Shown: positions 32,653-43,795, numbered from the stretch's first letter. The stretch is 57,387 bases of DNA from Chloroflexota bacterium (GCA_019873735.1 JAIOAQ010000019.1:1-57387); one strand, 5' to 3'. Made by a program: numbers and translations. The notes: a model not told the origin generated them from the letters alone.

Positions 32653-33246
32653 CTATGGCTTGGCCGCTTTGCGCCGCAGCGAGCGGATCAGCAGGATCAG
32701 CGCCGCCAGCAGGAATAGCGTGACCGCGGCTCCCCGGAGCAGCGTCAAGCGCGTCCCGTAGGAACCGACGACGAGCAGGCGCGGGGCGGCCTCGGGTCGG
32801 CCGCACAAACCCACCACGCCGAGATTCTGGATCTCCAGGCTGGCAGTCTCCCAGATGTCGAAAGAGAAGGCCTGCCTCTCCGTGTAGGTTTCGCCGGGGG
32901 CGAGCGGAGAACCGTTCACCAGCAGGGTTTCGCCCGAACGTTCGAGGCTAAGCGTCCCGACGGCAGTGTCTACGGACAGGCGCCCTGACCCAACCGCCTC
33001 GTGGTGACATCCCCCGCCGCTGAAATCGGCCGAATAGGTAGTCAGGAAGACTTCGATCTCCGCTGCGTCTGGCACATTGACGAAGGTGTTATCAACGTTC
33101 AGGCAGCGGCCGGCCTCGTCATAGCGGACGAAGCAGGGAAAGTCCATGAACCCGCGCAGGAGGTGCGAACACCCCGTCAGTACACTGCAGCCGAGGAGCA
33201 GGATGACAATGACCAGCAGCAGAATCTTGACAACCTTGCGAAACAT
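32653..33246 (-). CDS. Hypothetical two-TM or lipoprotein-like envelope protein
   Basis: A 197-residue protein. The N-terminus VVKILLLVIVILLLGCSVLTGC is a signal anchor with two possible lipobox cysteines. An extracytoplasmic domain with six or more Cys follows (FPCFVRYDEAGRCLNV, GGGCHHEAV). A C-terminal TM at about 165-188 (LLRGAAVTLFLLAALILLI) and a basic tail end the chain. I recognise no family. The paired Cys suggest disulfides outside the cell membrane. It is the gene after Tag on the same strand, with a 29-bp gap. Confidence 0.65.
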   Translation of the reverse strand: MFRKVVKILLLVIVILLLGCSVLTGCSHLLRGFMDFPCFVRYDEAGRCLNVDNTFVNVPDAAEIEVFLTTYSADFSGGGCHHEAVGSGRLSVDTAVGTLSLERSGETLLVNGSPLAPGETYTERQAFSFDIWETASLEIQNLGVVGLCGRPEAAPRLLVVGSYGTRLTLLRGAAVTLFLLAALILLIRSLRRKAAKP

Positions 33247-33275
33247 TTTTCCTCCTTCCGCAAACAGAGAGCCGG

Positions 33276-33818
33276 TCAGCGCATCCAGGCCGGCTTGAGG
33301 CGAGCAATCTGCTCATACACCGGACAATCGGGGTCGTGCGCGCCGGGCAGGTAGCCGGTGGAGATGAGAAACTCGTTGACGATCTCCCGCCCGGTGAAGA
33401 CGAAGGTCTGCTTGAAGAGTTTCACCCACTCCTCCAGCGGGCGCGGGTGATGGGCATCCAGCCAGCCTTTGAAGGAACCGTACTCGCCGCGTAGCGCCTG
33501 GATGCGGCGGGCGTTCTCGATGGCCGCTTCAATCTTGCGCCGGTTGCGGATGATGCCGGCATCGGCCAGCAGGCGGGCGCAGTCGGCCTCGCCGTAGGCA
33601 GCGACGGTGTCCACGTCGAAACCGTCGTAGGCGCGGTGAAATTCGGGGACGCGGCGCAGGATGAGGGTCCAGGAAAGACCGGCCTGGTTGATCTCGTGGA
33701 CGAGGCGCTCAAACAGGGCGGCGTCATCCGTCAGCGGGAAGCCGTATTGCGTGTCGTGATAGGCCTTGTTCAGGCTGTCTTCGGGATGGAGACGGAGGTA
33801 TTCGCAGTAGGAGGTCAT
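33276..33818 (-). CDS. tag: DNA-3-methyladenine glycosylase I
   Basis: A 180-residue Tag-type base-excision glycosylase that removes 3-methyladenine. The zinc snap is present: Cys5, the His in YHDTQYG near 21, and the HDPDC pair near 163-167. The HEINQAGLSW segment near residue 45 contains the catalytic-site Glu. IIRNRRKIEAAIENAR is the usual helix-hairpin region. Length is slightly below the normal 187. It stands next to a DinB-family gene (31-bp gap), which may also relate to alkylation or thiol chemistry, though this link is weak. Confidence 0.93.
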   Translation of the reverse strand: MTSYCEYLRLHPEDSLNKAYHDTQYGFPLTDDAALFERLVHEINQAGLSWTLILRRVPEFHRAYDGFDVDTVAAYGEADCARLLADAGIIRNRRKIEAAIENARRIQALRGEYGSFKGWLDAHHPRPLEEWVKLFKQTFVFTGREIVNEFLISTGYLPGAHDPDCPVYEQIARLKPAWMR

Positions 33819-33849
33819 TTTGTCTCGTCCAGGCAGAATGTTTCGGCGT

Positions 33850-34395
33850 TCATTTGGATTTCAACTGGGCGGCCATCTTGACCACATCGTCGAAATGCAA
33901 CTGGTCGTGGTAGATGCCGATGCGCAGGGTGACGATGAGATTGATAGACCCGAACAACGGGTCGTAGACAAAAACGTTCCCAAGCAGGGCCGGGTCTTTG
34001 CTCTCGTAAAAGGCGCGCACCGCGGCATGCAGGTCACGGTTTTCGGCCTTCAGTTGTTCGAGCGGGGCGGGTCGCTTCGGGGTGTAACGCGGCTTCCACA
34101 GGAATCCCACCCACATCGGGAATGTAGACTTGCGGTAGAGATCCTCGATTTCGGTCTGGTAGGGGCGGTCACGCCGCTTTTCGGCGCGGCGATGCTGGGT
34201 TTGCCAGGCGAATTTTACGTAGGGGAAAGTGCTGGCGATGAGCAGGTAGTTGTGGTCGAGAATCTCGCCAATGCACCATTCCCCGGGCGCGGGGCGCTGC
34301 CAGATTTGCGCTTCGGTCAGGCCGTCGAGGGCGGCGAAAGCGGCTTCGCGCTGGGAGTCGAGCAGATCGAGGTATTCAGCAATGACAGTGCTCAT
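33850..34395 (-). CDS. DinB-like (DinB_2) family protein
   Basis: A 181-residue four-helix DinB-type protein. The N-terminal stretch LLDSQREAAFAALDGLTEAQ and the metal-site helix GEWCIGEILDHNYLLI are characteristic; the His in LDHN and the later HDQLHFDDVV would be the metal ligands. The family contains metal-dependent thiol transferases and damage-induced proteins. The specific role is unknown. The gap to the PIN toxin gene is 18 bp, so it may be read through from the toxin-antitoxin promoter. Confidence 0.85.
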   Translation of the reverse strand: MSTVIAEYLDLLDSQREAAFAALDGLTEAQIWQRPAPGEWCIGEILDHNYLLIASTFPYVKFAWQTQHRRAEKRRDRPYQTEIEDLYRKSTFPMWVGFLWKPRYTPKRPAPLEQLKAENRDLHAAVRAFYESKDPALLGNVFVYDPLFGSINLIVTLRIGIYHDQLHFDDVVKMAAQLKSK

Positions 34396-34413
34396 CTTCT
34401 TACTCCAATCGTT

Positions 34414-34836
34414 CTACACAATCAACGCATTCAATTCCGCCGGACCAATCACTGTGACCATGGCTGGCTGGAAATCACGTTTGTTGCGCGTCACCAGATA
34501 TTCAGCCCCGCATTGAACCGCGGCAATCATCAGCACTGCATCTTCGAAGTCAGGGTAGGGCAGGTTCAGCGCCTGTTCAATGGTTATTCCATCTACAGGG
34601 GCGACAGACAGGAATTGTAGCAGGCTGGTCAGGGTGACCCGCGCCGTTGCAGCCGACTGGTCTTTTGCATACAAGTAGAATAGCGTTGTCAAGGAATGGG
34701 GGGCTATAAAACCCTGAACGCGCCCGGTTTCAGCACAGGCCAGGGCGCGTGCCGAATCCGCGTAAAAAGGCTCACGCTTCTGGAGTACATCCAGGATCAC
34801 GTTCAGATCGAACAAGGCCTTAATCGGTGCGGCCAT
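34414..34836 (-). CDS. PIN-domain toxin (VapC-like ribonuclease)
   Basis: A 140-residue PIN domain. The acidic active site is visible as LFDLNVILDVL (first Asp near residue 9), the Glu in ACAETGRVQGF near 36, the PDFEDAVLMIAA stretch near 92 and VTRNKRDF near 113. Such proteins cleave RNA and are held inactive by a partner antitoxin. Its start overlaps the RHH antitoxin gene by 17 bp, the standard arrangement. The target RNA is unknown. Confidence 0.9.
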   Translation of the reverse strand: MAAPIKALFDLNVILDVLQKREPFYADSARALACAETGRVQGFIAPHSLTTLFYLYAKDQSAATARVTLTSLLQFLSVAPVDGITIEQALNLPYPDFEDAVLMIAAVQCGAEYLVTRNKRDFQPAMVTVIGPAELNALIV

Positions 34837-35065
34837 ATTTTTCTTCCAGGTGGGACTTGTAATCTTCCGGTGTCAGGTCGGCAGAAAGTGTACCGGTCAA
34901 GCGCTTGACAGTAGGAGCCTGGTCAAGCAGTTCATCCTGGACAGGGATGCGCCTTAAGTACTCACCGATCAGGTTAGTCAGTGTGGTGTTGTGTTGACGT
35001 GCATACCGCTTGACGTTATCCAACAACGGCTTCGGCAGGCGGATCGTCAATTTGGTTTCTTCCAT
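34820..35065 (-). CDS. Ribbon-helix-helix-type antitoxin
   Basis: An 81-residue protein from ATG 35065, with AGAGGTG upstream. The N-terminal ribbon KLTIRLPKPLLDNVKRYARQ and TTLTNLIGEYLRRI are a clear ribbon-helix-helix of the DUF6364 kind. The C-terminal part (TPEDYKSHLEEKYG) would wrap the PIN toxin. The longer frame upstream crosses the promoter and terminator and is not used. Autorepression at the promoter listed next is expected for the family. Confidence 0.88.
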   Translation of the reverse strand: MEETKLTIRLPKPLLDNVKRYARQHNTTLTNLIGEYLRRIPVQDELLDQAPTVKRLTGTLSADLTPEDYKSHLEEKYGRTD

Positions 35066-35086
35066 ACAGCACCTCTTCTGCCGTAC

Positions 35087-35115
35087 AGAATAGCACAAAA
35101 CAATACGGCTGTCAA
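35087..35115 (-). promoter_or_regulatory. Promoter and possible operator of the toxin-antitoxin pair
   Basis: Minus strand -35 TTGACA (35110-35115) and -10 TATTCT (35087-35092) with a 17-bp spacer. CCGTA (35081-35085) and TACGG (35104-35108) form an inverted repeat around the -10, a candidate operator. Confidence 0.72.
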
Positions 35116-35121
35116 CAATGC

Positions 35122-35151
35122 AAAAAGAGGCGGACGCCTCGGTCCGCCTCT
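35122..35151 (-). terminator. Terminator of the M24 peptidase gene
   Basis: Minus strand AGAGGCGGAC pairs with GTCCGCCTCT around 6 nt, followed by five T, 18 bp past the stop. Confidence 0.9.
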
Positions 35152-35169
35152 CCCGTTTACCCTGAACCA

Positions 35170-36270
35170 TCAACCAACCACCCTCAACTCGCGCGGCAGA
35201 TCGCTCAAACACTCCGCGCCGCTCTCGGTGATGACCACGTTGTCCTCGATGCGGACGCCGTTGCGGCCCGGCAGGTAGATGCCCGGCTCGACGGTGAAGG
35301 CCATGCCCGGCTCAAGAATCTGCTCGTTGTCGGCGCGCATGTAGGGGTCTTCGTGGCCTTCCATGCCGATGCCGTGACCAGTGCGATGGGTGAAATATGG
35401 CCCATAGCCGGCGCGCTCGATGACGGCGCGGGCGGCCAGGTCCACCTCGGCGCAGCGCGCCCCGGGTTTGGCGGCGGCGCGGCCGGCAGCGTTGGCCTCC
35501 TGGACGATGCGGTGAATCTTCTCGTACTCGGCCTCTACCTGCCCCACGGCAAAGGTGCGCGTCAGGTCCGAGATGTAGCCCTCCCAGGCCGCACCCCAGT
35601 CAATGACCAGCAGGTCGCCGGGCTGGAGTTTCCGGTCGGTGGGCGAGGCGTGCGGGTTGGCGCTGTTCGGTCCGGCCGAGACGATGGGCGCGAACGGCAT
35701 CTCCGATTGCGAGCCGTGCCGCAGGAGTTGGATGACCAGTTCGGCGGCGATTTCCTTCTCGCTCATGCCGACTTTGATGGACGGGAGAGTCGCCTCCAGC
35801 GCCGACTGGGCGATCTGCACCGCTTTGCGCATCGCCGCGACCTCGTCCGCATCCTTGCGGACCCGCAGCCGGCTGACCACCTGCGAGGCATCGGGGAAGT
35901 CCGCTTCGGGCGCGCCCGCCCGCAGATAGCCGAACTCGAGCAGACGCATGGCGCGCGGCTCAACGCCGATGCGCTTGCCCGTCAGTCCCAGCGACTCGAC
36001 CGCCCGCCGGAAGACGGCCTGCCAGGAGGCCGGATTTTCGCCATAGGGGAAAGCCCTGACCGGCAGGCCCTCCACCTTGAGCATTTCCAGTTCGGGCAGA
36101 ACGATGACCGGCTGCTGGCCGGCGGCAAACAACGCCACTACCGGGCGTTCCATCAGGTGAAAGTGCAGGCCGGTGAGATAGACCAGGCTCGGGCTGGGGT
36201 TGAGCGCCAGGGCATCCAGCCCGGCCGAGAGAAGGGCATCGTTGAGACAAGCAAGGCGTTCGAGATTCAT
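35170..36270 (-). CDS. M24 family metallopeptidase (Xaa-Pro aminopeptidase/dipeptidase type)
   Basis: A 366-residue pita-bread peptidase that releases N-terminal residues before proline. The N-terminal creatinase-like domain spans 1-130. The metal ligands in the C-terminal domain are all visible: DWGAAWEGYISDLTRTF (two Asp) near 220-230, HRTGHGIGMEGHE (His) near 300, FTVEPGIY (Glu) near 328 and VRIEDNVVIT (Glu) near 342. Length fits PepQ/YpdF-type enzymes. It is monocistronic, with its own terminator downstream and a MITE-like element upstream. Confidence 0.94.
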   Translation of the reverse strand: MNLERLACLNDALLSAGLDALALNPSPSLVYLTGLHFHLMERPVVALFAAGQQPVIVLPELEMLKVEGLPVRAFPYGENPASWQAVFRRAVESLGLTGKRIGVEPRAMRLLEFGYLRAGAPEADFPDASQVVSRLRVRKDADEVAAMRKAVQIAQSALEATLPSIKVGMSEKEIAAELVIQLLRHGSQSEMPFAPIVSAGPNSANPHASPTDRKLQPGDLLVIDWGAAWEGYISDLTRTFAVGQVEAEYEKIHRIVQEANAAGRAAAKPGARCAEVDLAARAVIERAGYGPYFTHRTGHGIGMEGHEDPYMRADNEQILEPGMAFTVEPGIYLPGRNGVRIEDNVVITESGAECLSDLPRELRVVG

Positions 36271-36306
36271 GGTTTCTCCGTAAACGAGCGAAAATCAAGG
36301 CTGCCG

Positions 36307-36428
36307 GTAATTGTCTACTCTTAACCCTCCCGCAGGTTAGAACGGGGCCAGCAAGCAATACCGGCAATTATAGAGACATCTTTTGGCTTGGACATTGGGC
36401 CAAAACCTGCGGGAGGCTAGGCAGTTAC
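36307..36428. mobile_element. MITE-like element, copy 4, inverted
   Basis: 122 bp in the opposite orientation (GTAATTGTCTAC...AACCCTCCCGCAGGTT at one side, AACCTGCGGGAGGCTAGGCA at the other). Flanks GGCTGCCG (36299-36306) and GGCTGGGG (36429-36436) match at 6 of 8 positions. Its terminal GTTAC holds the stop codon of the SDR gene. Confidence 0.82.
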
Positions 36429-37243
36429 GGCTGGGGACGGTGGAAGCGCCCGACAAAGGCGACCCGCAGGAACCAATCCACCAGCGCCGGCGAGAGGGCA
36501 TCGGCCCACAAGACGGGGCGGAACCACCAGGGCAAGATGACTGCCCGGCGCGGATGTTCGGCCAGGCGCACCACCCGCCGCGCCACCGCCTCGGCCGAGA
36601 GCGAGGTCCAGGCCGGCGCTTTGAAGGAGCGCTTGAGGACGTTGTTGCCGGTATGCTGACCGAACTCAGTCGCAGCCGGGCCGGGGTAAATGCCGGAAAC
36701 TTTGACACCAAAGGGAGCCACTTCGCGGCGCAGGGCGTCGGTGAAGGCGCGCACGCCGAACTTGGTCGCCGCGTAGACGCTGTAAAGCGGGGCGGCGATG
36801 TAGCCGGCCCCAGACGACATGTGGATGATGTGGCCGGCGCGGCGTTCGAGCATGTGCGGCAGGACGGCGCGCGTCACCAGCATCAGGCCGGTCAGGTTGA
36901 CGGCCACCTGGGTCTCGATATCGCGCTGCGGGTCGAGGTTCTCCAGCCAGTCGAGGCGGCCAAAGCCGGCATTGTTGAAGAGGATGTCAATCTGGCCGTA
37001 GACGTCCAGCGTGGTCTGCACCATTAAATCAATTTCCTCGCGCTGACCGACATCTACCGGCACGGCCAGGGCCTCCCCCCCTTGAGAACGGATGCGCTCG
37101 GCAAGATCTTGCAGGCGGTCAAGGCGGCGAGCCGCCAGCACTACTTTGCAGCCACGGCGGGCAAAGAGGCAAGCCGTCTCCTGCCCAAAACCGGAGGAGG
37201 CGCCGGTGATTAAAACGACTTTTCCATTCAGCGACTGTGCCAT
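36425..37243 (-). CDS. Short-chain dehydrogenase/reductase
   Basis: A 272-residue classical SDR from ATG 37243, preceded by TAAGGAGG. The NAD(P) loop is TGASSGFG near residue 14, the NNAG motif is FNNAGFG near 88, and the catalytic Ser/Tyr/Lys are in MSSGAGYIAA and YSVYAATKFG near 140-160. The substrate is unknown. The TAA stop lies within the end of a MITE-like element, so the C-terminus (FHRPQP) was probably changed by the insertion. It begins 10 bp after lon and may be co-transcribed with it. Confidence 0.92.
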   Translation of the reverse strand: MAQSLNGKVVLITGASSGFGQETACLFARRGCKVVLAARRLDRLQDLAERIRSQGGEALAVPVDVGQREEIDLMVQTTLDVYGQIDILFNNAGFGRLDWLENLDPQRDIETQVAVNLTGLMLVTRAVLPHMLERRAGHIIHMSSGAGYIAAPLYSVYAATKFGVRAFTDALRREVAPFGVKVSGIYPGPAATEFGQHTGNNVLKRSFKAPAWTSLSAEAVARRVVRLAEHPRRAVILPWWFRPVLWADALSPALVDWFLRVAFVGRFHRPQP

Positions 37244-37253
37244 GTATGCCTCC

Positions 37254-39730
<2,477 letters not shown>

Positions 39731-39734
<4 letters not shown>

Positions 39735-41065
39735 ACACTTCCTTCACGAATAAATTTTTGCCAGGCCGTGCGCACTTCTGCCGTGACGAACATCGAACCT
39801 GCCGAAAGGATCACTGCCCCATCTCCGGCCAATTCCAACGCCCGGCGAAGCGCGGCCTCAACCGGTTCCGTCGGCTCAGCCGGGACCCCGACCTGCGCGG
39901 CCAGCCCAAGCAGTTTCTCCGGCTCGAGCGCGCGCGGGTGATCGGCGCGGGTAACGATGAGATGCTTCAGCCGCGGCGCCCAGGCTTGCAGCATGCCGAG
40001 CACATCTTTATCTTCTGATGAGCCGAAAATCAAGATGACAGGCCAGCCCGGCAGGTAATCATCCAATGTCTGGCGTAACTTATGCGCCGAATCCAGATTG
40101 TGCGCCGAGTCTAACACAACCGGCGGCTGCCGGCGAAGCAATTCAAAACGTCCCGGCCATTTTACCCCGGCAAAGCCATTTTGAATATGAATATCTTCCA
40201 GCGAAAATCCCTGCTGACGTAAGGATTGCAAGGCGGCAAAAGCCACGGCGGCGTTTTCGATCTGGTGCGCGCCGAGCAGGGGAATCTGCAGATTTAACGG
40301 CGGCCGGCCAGTCGTCCAGACTCGAAACGTCTGTCCATCCAGCGAATGCTTGCCCGCGGCAAAGAAAACATCCCGGCCCACCAGCGTCAAGGGGGCGCCT
40401 TTCTCTTCGGCTACGCGCAAAATAACTTCCAGGGCTTCCTGTTGCTGCGGGGCAGAAATCACCGGCACGCCGGGCTTGATGATGCCGGCCTTCTCGCCGG
40501 CAATCTGCGTCAGCGTGTTCCCCAGCACGGCCATGTGGTCATACGAAAGCGAGGTGATAACAGCGGTACGCGGTGTGACGACATTTGTGGCATCCAGCCG
40601 CCCGCCCAGGCCAACCTCCACCACGGCTGCATCCACCTGCTCTTGCGCAAAATACAAAAAAGCAATGGCCGTCGTAATCTCAAAAGTGGTCAGTTGCGGG
40701 ACTTTTGCAACCGCCGGTTTAACCATCTCCACCAGTTCTACCAGCCGCTCATGAGAAACAGGCACGCCGTTGATTTGCACGCGTTCAACGTAGTCCTGTA
40801 AGTGAGGCGAGGTGTACAGGCCGGTGCGGTAACCGGCAGCCTGCAACACGCTGGCCGAAAGGGCAGAGACGGAGCCTTTGCCTTTGGTTCCGGCAACATG
40901 CAAGATGGGATATCGGTCTTGCGGATTGCCCAGAATTTCCATCAGGGCAAACATCCGCCCCAGGTTGAAATCTGCGCGAGCCAGTTCAGAGGCTTTTTTC
41001 AGGCTATAATCGACAAAACTGTAGAGGTAGTCGAGAGCAAGGTTATAAGCGCGTTCGGTATCCAT
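39731..41065 (-). CDS. folC: Folylpolyglutamate synthase/dihydrofolate synthase
   Basis: A 444-residue Mur-ligase-type enzyme that adds glutamate to folates and may also make dihydrofolate. The P-loop is VAGTKGKGSVSALSASVL near residue 58. A TSPHLQDYVERVQING stretch near 85 and VEVGLGGRLDATN near 145 are family signatures, as are the HMAVLGNTLTQIAGEKAGI and DSAHNLDSA motifs further on. Lengths of both domains are normal. It is upstream of lon with a 4-bp overlap. No promoter was recognised in the short gap before the MITE-like copy 5. Confidence 0.95.
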
Positions 41066-41080
41066 AAGCGTATTGAATCC

Positions 41081-41202
41081 ATAATTGCCCGCCCTCCCGC
41101 AGGTTTTGGTACAATGTCCAAACCAGAAGTCGTCTCCGTGATTACCGGCATTGGTTGCCGGTCCTGTTCCAACCTGCGGGAGGGTTGCGAGCAGGGAATT
41201 AC
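41081..41202. mobile_element. MITE-like element, copy 5
   Basis: 122 bp in the orientation of copy 1, with intact arms (CCCTCCCGCAGGTTTTGG / AACCTGCGGGAGGGTT). The ends are ATAATTGCC and GGGAATTAC. No target duplication was found at the flanks, so it may be older or rearranged. It lies between divergent folC and DUF503 genes. Confidence 0.82.
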
Positions 41203-41247
41203 AGTATTGTAAAACGGAATAGAAAAAACGTAAATCTGAGGTCTGGC

Positions 41248-41529
41248 ATGAACGGCACGCTTACCCTGCACCTGCGTCTGCCCGGCTGTTCCTCGCTGAA
41301 AGAGAAGCGCGGGAGAATCCAGCCGCTGTTACACCGCTTGCGGCGCGAGTTCAACATTTCCGTTGCCGAGATGGATCTGCAAGACAAGTGGCAGGAGGCG
41401 GTTATTGCCTGTGCCATGATTGGCAATCAGCGCGCTTATTTAGAAGCCGCCTTGCAAAACGTAGCGCGCTGGGTAGATCATCACTGGTCAGACGGGCAGG
41501 TTGTGAACGAGGAAATTGAAATTTTGTGA
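41248..41529 (+). CDS. DUF503 family protein
   Basis: A 93-residue protein starting at ATG 41248 with TGAGG upstream. LHLRLPGCSSLKEKRGRIQP, the LRREFNISVAEMDLQDKWQ stretch and the later AVIACAMIG are hallmarks of DUF503 (YlxP-like) proteins. They are small ferredoxin-like fold proteins of unknown role, often near infB/rbfA; here the neighbour is panE instead. The longer frame that starts inside the MITE-like element is not used. Confidence 0.85.
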   Translation: MNGTLTLHLRLPGCSSLKEKRGRIQPLLHRLRREFNISVAEMDLQDKWQEAVIACAMIGNQRAYLEAALQNVARWVDHHWSDGQVVNEEIEIL

Positions 41530-41574
41530 AGGCAGTTTGAGAACCTGACAATATCGAATAAGGAGAAGAGTCTT

Positions 41575-42519
41575 GTGAAAATCTTAATCATGGGTGCCGG
41601 CGGCGTAGGCGGTTACTACGGCGGCTTGCTGGCCCAACAAGGACATGAGGTGACATTCATTGCCCGCGGCGCGCACCTGCAGGCATTGCAGGCAAACGGT
41701 TTGCAGGTGAAAAGCGTTCATGGCGATTTCCACATTTTTCCTGTAAAAGCCACAGCCAATCCCGCCGAGGCCGGGACGGTGGATTTAATCCTGTTCTGTG
41801 TGAAGACGTATGACACCGATGAAGCCGCGAAATTGATGCGCCCCGCAGTTGGCGAGCAAACAGCGGTCATCAGCCTGCAGAATGGCGTAGAAGCCGCAGA
41901 GCAAATTCAGAAAGTGATTGGCGGGGAGCATGTCCTGTATGGTGTGACCCAAATCTCGGCCGCTCTTGAAGCCCCCGGAATCATCAAGCAGGTTTCACAG
42001 TTTCGCCGCATTATCTTCGGGGAACGAGATGGACGAATAACGGAGCGCGTCCGCAACATTGAAGCGGTCCTGAAATCCGCCGGAATCAGCGTTGAGGTTT
42101 CTGAGAACATTCAAAAGGCGCTGTGGGAGAAGTTGATTTTTATCTCTGCCGCCAGCGGGATGGGAGCATTGACTCGGCTGCCAATTGGCGAGTGGCGCAA
42201 CGTAGCCGAGACGCGCGCCCTGGTCATCAGACTGATGCAAGAGGTGGAAGCAGTGGCGCGGGCGCAGGGCGTCGCCCTGGATGCGGATGTGGTTGAGAAA
42301 AGGCTGGCTTTCATCGATTCGACCACGCCACAAATTAAGGCCTCCATGCAACTCGATGTAGAAGCAGGACGTCAGTTTGAACTCGACTCCATCATTGGAG
42401 TTATCGGCCGCCAGGGCCGCCAGCATGGCGTCGCTACACCGGTTGCCGATTTCATTTACGCTTCTCTCCTGCCGTTGCAGCAAAAAGCGCTGGAGAGAGG
42501 CGGCAAGCGCGGTGGATAG
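41575..42519 (+). CDS. panE: 2-dehydropantoate 2-reductase (ketopantoate reductase)
   Basis: A 314-residue NADPH-dependent reductase making pantoate for coenzyme A. It starts at GTG 41575, with AAGGAGA 7 nt upstream. The nucleotide loop is ILIMGAGGVGGYYGGLLA at residues 3-20. The VDLILFCVKTYDTDEAA stretch near 75 and ISLQNGVEAAEQI near 102 are typical. The catalytic Lys is probably that in ALWEKLIFISAASG near 185, with the Asn/Ser/Glu pocket after it. Family members also include other 2-oxo-acid reductases, so the substrate is likely but unproven. It is 45 bp after the DUF503 gene. Confidence 0.9.
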   Translation: MKILIMGAGGVGGYYGGLLAQQGHEVTFIARGAHLQALQANGLQVKSVHGDFHIFPVKATANPAEAGTVDLILFCVKTYDTDEAAKLMRPAVGEQTAVISLQNGVEAAEQIQKVIGGEHVLYGVTQISAALEAPGIIKQVSQFRRIIFGERDGRITERVRNIEAVLKSAGISVEVSENIQKALWEKLIFISAASGMGALTRLPIGEWRNVAETRALVIRLMQEVEAVARAQGVALDADVVEKRLAFIDSTTPQIKASMQLDVEAGRQFELDSIIGVIGRQGRQHGVATPVADFIYASLLPLQQKALERGGKRGG

Positions 42520-42526
42520 TTGCAAT

Positions 42527-42575
42527 CTTGCCAGCCCTGTTCTAACCTGTGGAAGGGTTAAGGGCAGGCAGTTAC
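42527..42575. repeat. Partial MITE-like element, copy 6 (right end only)
   Basis: CTTGCCAGCCCTGTTCTAAC, then CTGTGGAAGGGTTAAGGGCAG and the terminal GCAGTTAC. This matches the right 49 bp of the full element. The left half is missing, so it is a truncated copy. Confidence 0.78.
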
Positions 42576-42649
42576 AATTCATCTTGAAAACCTTTGTGTC
42601 CTTGTGTTAAGGAATGCCCTACTTTTTAGATACGTAAAGGAGAGAAAAA

Positions 42650-43441
42650 ATGGATTTGCACCTGAAAGATAAACGCGCCCTTGTCACCGGCTCTTCGCGC
42701 GGCCTGGGATATGCACTGGCGCTCGGCCTGGCACGCGAAGGCTGTAAGGTTGCCATCAACAGCCGGGACGAAGGGCGGATCCAGGCCGCAGCCGAGGCAA
42801 TTGCCCGAGAAACCGGCACGCAGGTCATCGGTCTGGTTGGAGACGTAACCGGGCCCGACGAACCGGCAAAACTGGTAAAACGCGCCGCCGAGGCGCTGGG
42901 CGGACTGGACCTCCTGGCTACCAACGCCGGAGGGCCGCCTTCGGGTCTGTTCGAATCATTAGATGAGGCCGCCTGGGCAAAAGCCATTGACCTGTCCCTG
43001 ATGAGTCATGTGCGTCTCATCCGGGCCGCCCTGCCCTACCTGCGGCAGTCGTCAGCCGCCAGTGTCCTGACCATCACTTCTTACTCGGTCAAACAACCCA
43101 TCCCGAATCTGATTCTTTCAAACAGCATCCGCTCGGCAACCATTGGCCTGACGAAAAGCCTGGCGCTGGAACTGGGCAGGGAAGGGATTCGTTTCAACTC
43201 TATCCTTCCCGGTTGGACGGAGACAGAACGCGTCTACGAGTTGATGGCCTTCCGCGCGCAGCAAAACGGCACCACAGTTGAAGAAGAAATTGCCAAACAA
43301 TCCAGGGAAAGCCCGCTTGGGCGCATGGGGCGGCCTGAAGAGTTTGCCAACGCGGCCGTCTTTCTGCTCTCTCCGGCGGCCTCATACATCACCGGTGTGA
43401 TGCTCAACGTGGATGGCGGTATGTACAAAGGCACGCTATAA
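42650..43441 (+). CDS. SDR-family oxidoreductase, 3-oxoacyl-ACP reductase-like
   Basis: A 263-residue SDR. The cofactor loop TGSSRGLGYALALGLA starts at residue 14. LATNAGGPPSG near 88 replaces the usual NNAG; the TNAGGPP variant marks a subgroup often annotated as glucose dehydrogenase or FabG-like. The catalytic Ser is in LTITSYSVKQP near 143. The usual YxxxK position reads NSIRSATIG, so Tyr and Lys of the standard triad are not obvious, as is common in this subgroup. GAGAGAAAA precedes the ATG. Substrate unknown. Confidence 0.86.
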   Translation: MDLHLKDKRALVTGSSRGLGYALALGLAREGCKVAINSRDEGRIQAAAEAIARETGTQVIGLVGDVTGPDEPAKLVKRAAEALGGLDLLATNAGGPPSGLFESLDEAAWAKAIDLSLMSHVRLIRAALPYLRQSSAASVLTITSYSVKQPIPNLILSNSIRSATIGLTKSLALELGREGIRFNSILPGWTETERVYELMAFRAQQNGTTVEEEIAKQSRESPLGRMGRPEEFANAAVFLLSPAASYITGVMLNVDGGMYKGTL

Positions 43442-43455
43442 AAACGCCAAATTCA

Positions 43456-43577
43456 GTAATTGCCTACCCTTAACCCTCCCGCAGTTTAGAACGGGGCTGG
43501 TGACCGATGTCAGCAATTGCAGAGACGCCTTGCGGTTTGGAAATTGCGCCAGAACCTGCGGGAGGCTAGGCGGTTAT
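43456..43577. mobile_element. MITE-like element, copy 7, inverted
   Basis: 122 bp in the orientation of copy 4. It is flanked by a perfect 8-bp duplication CAAATTCA (43448-43455 and 43578-43585), the clearest evidence that this family moves by transposition. Confidence 0.92.
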
Positions 43578-43609
43578 CAAATTCATCAGATTGCATTTAG
43601 AGGTACACA

Positions 43610-43795
43610 ATGCTTACTTGTTTGCGTTGTAAACGTTCCGAAGAGGAAGTCGCCCTGTTGACTCTTAAGTATCGAGGCGAGAACCTTTATATTTGTCCAC
43701 AATGCCTGCCGGTGTTGATCCATAAGCCGGAACAATTAGCTCAGTCTCTACCAGGCGCCGAGGGCTTTGGCCCGCCGGCAGAACATCACCATTAG
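43610..43795 (+). CDS. Small CxxC zinc-ribbon-like protein
   Basis: A 61-residue protein with two Cys pairs, CLRC at 4-7 and CPQC near 30, spaced as in a treble-clef or zinc-ribbon knuckle, and a His-rich C-terminus (PPAEHHH). Family not recognised. The strong terminator right after it supports a real small gene. It could bind metal or nucleic acid. There is no obvious link to the neighbouring SDR or murJ. Confidence 0.7.
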   Translation: MLTCLRCKRSEEEVALLTLKYRGENLYICPQCLPVLIHKPEQLAQSLPGAEGFGPPAEHHH

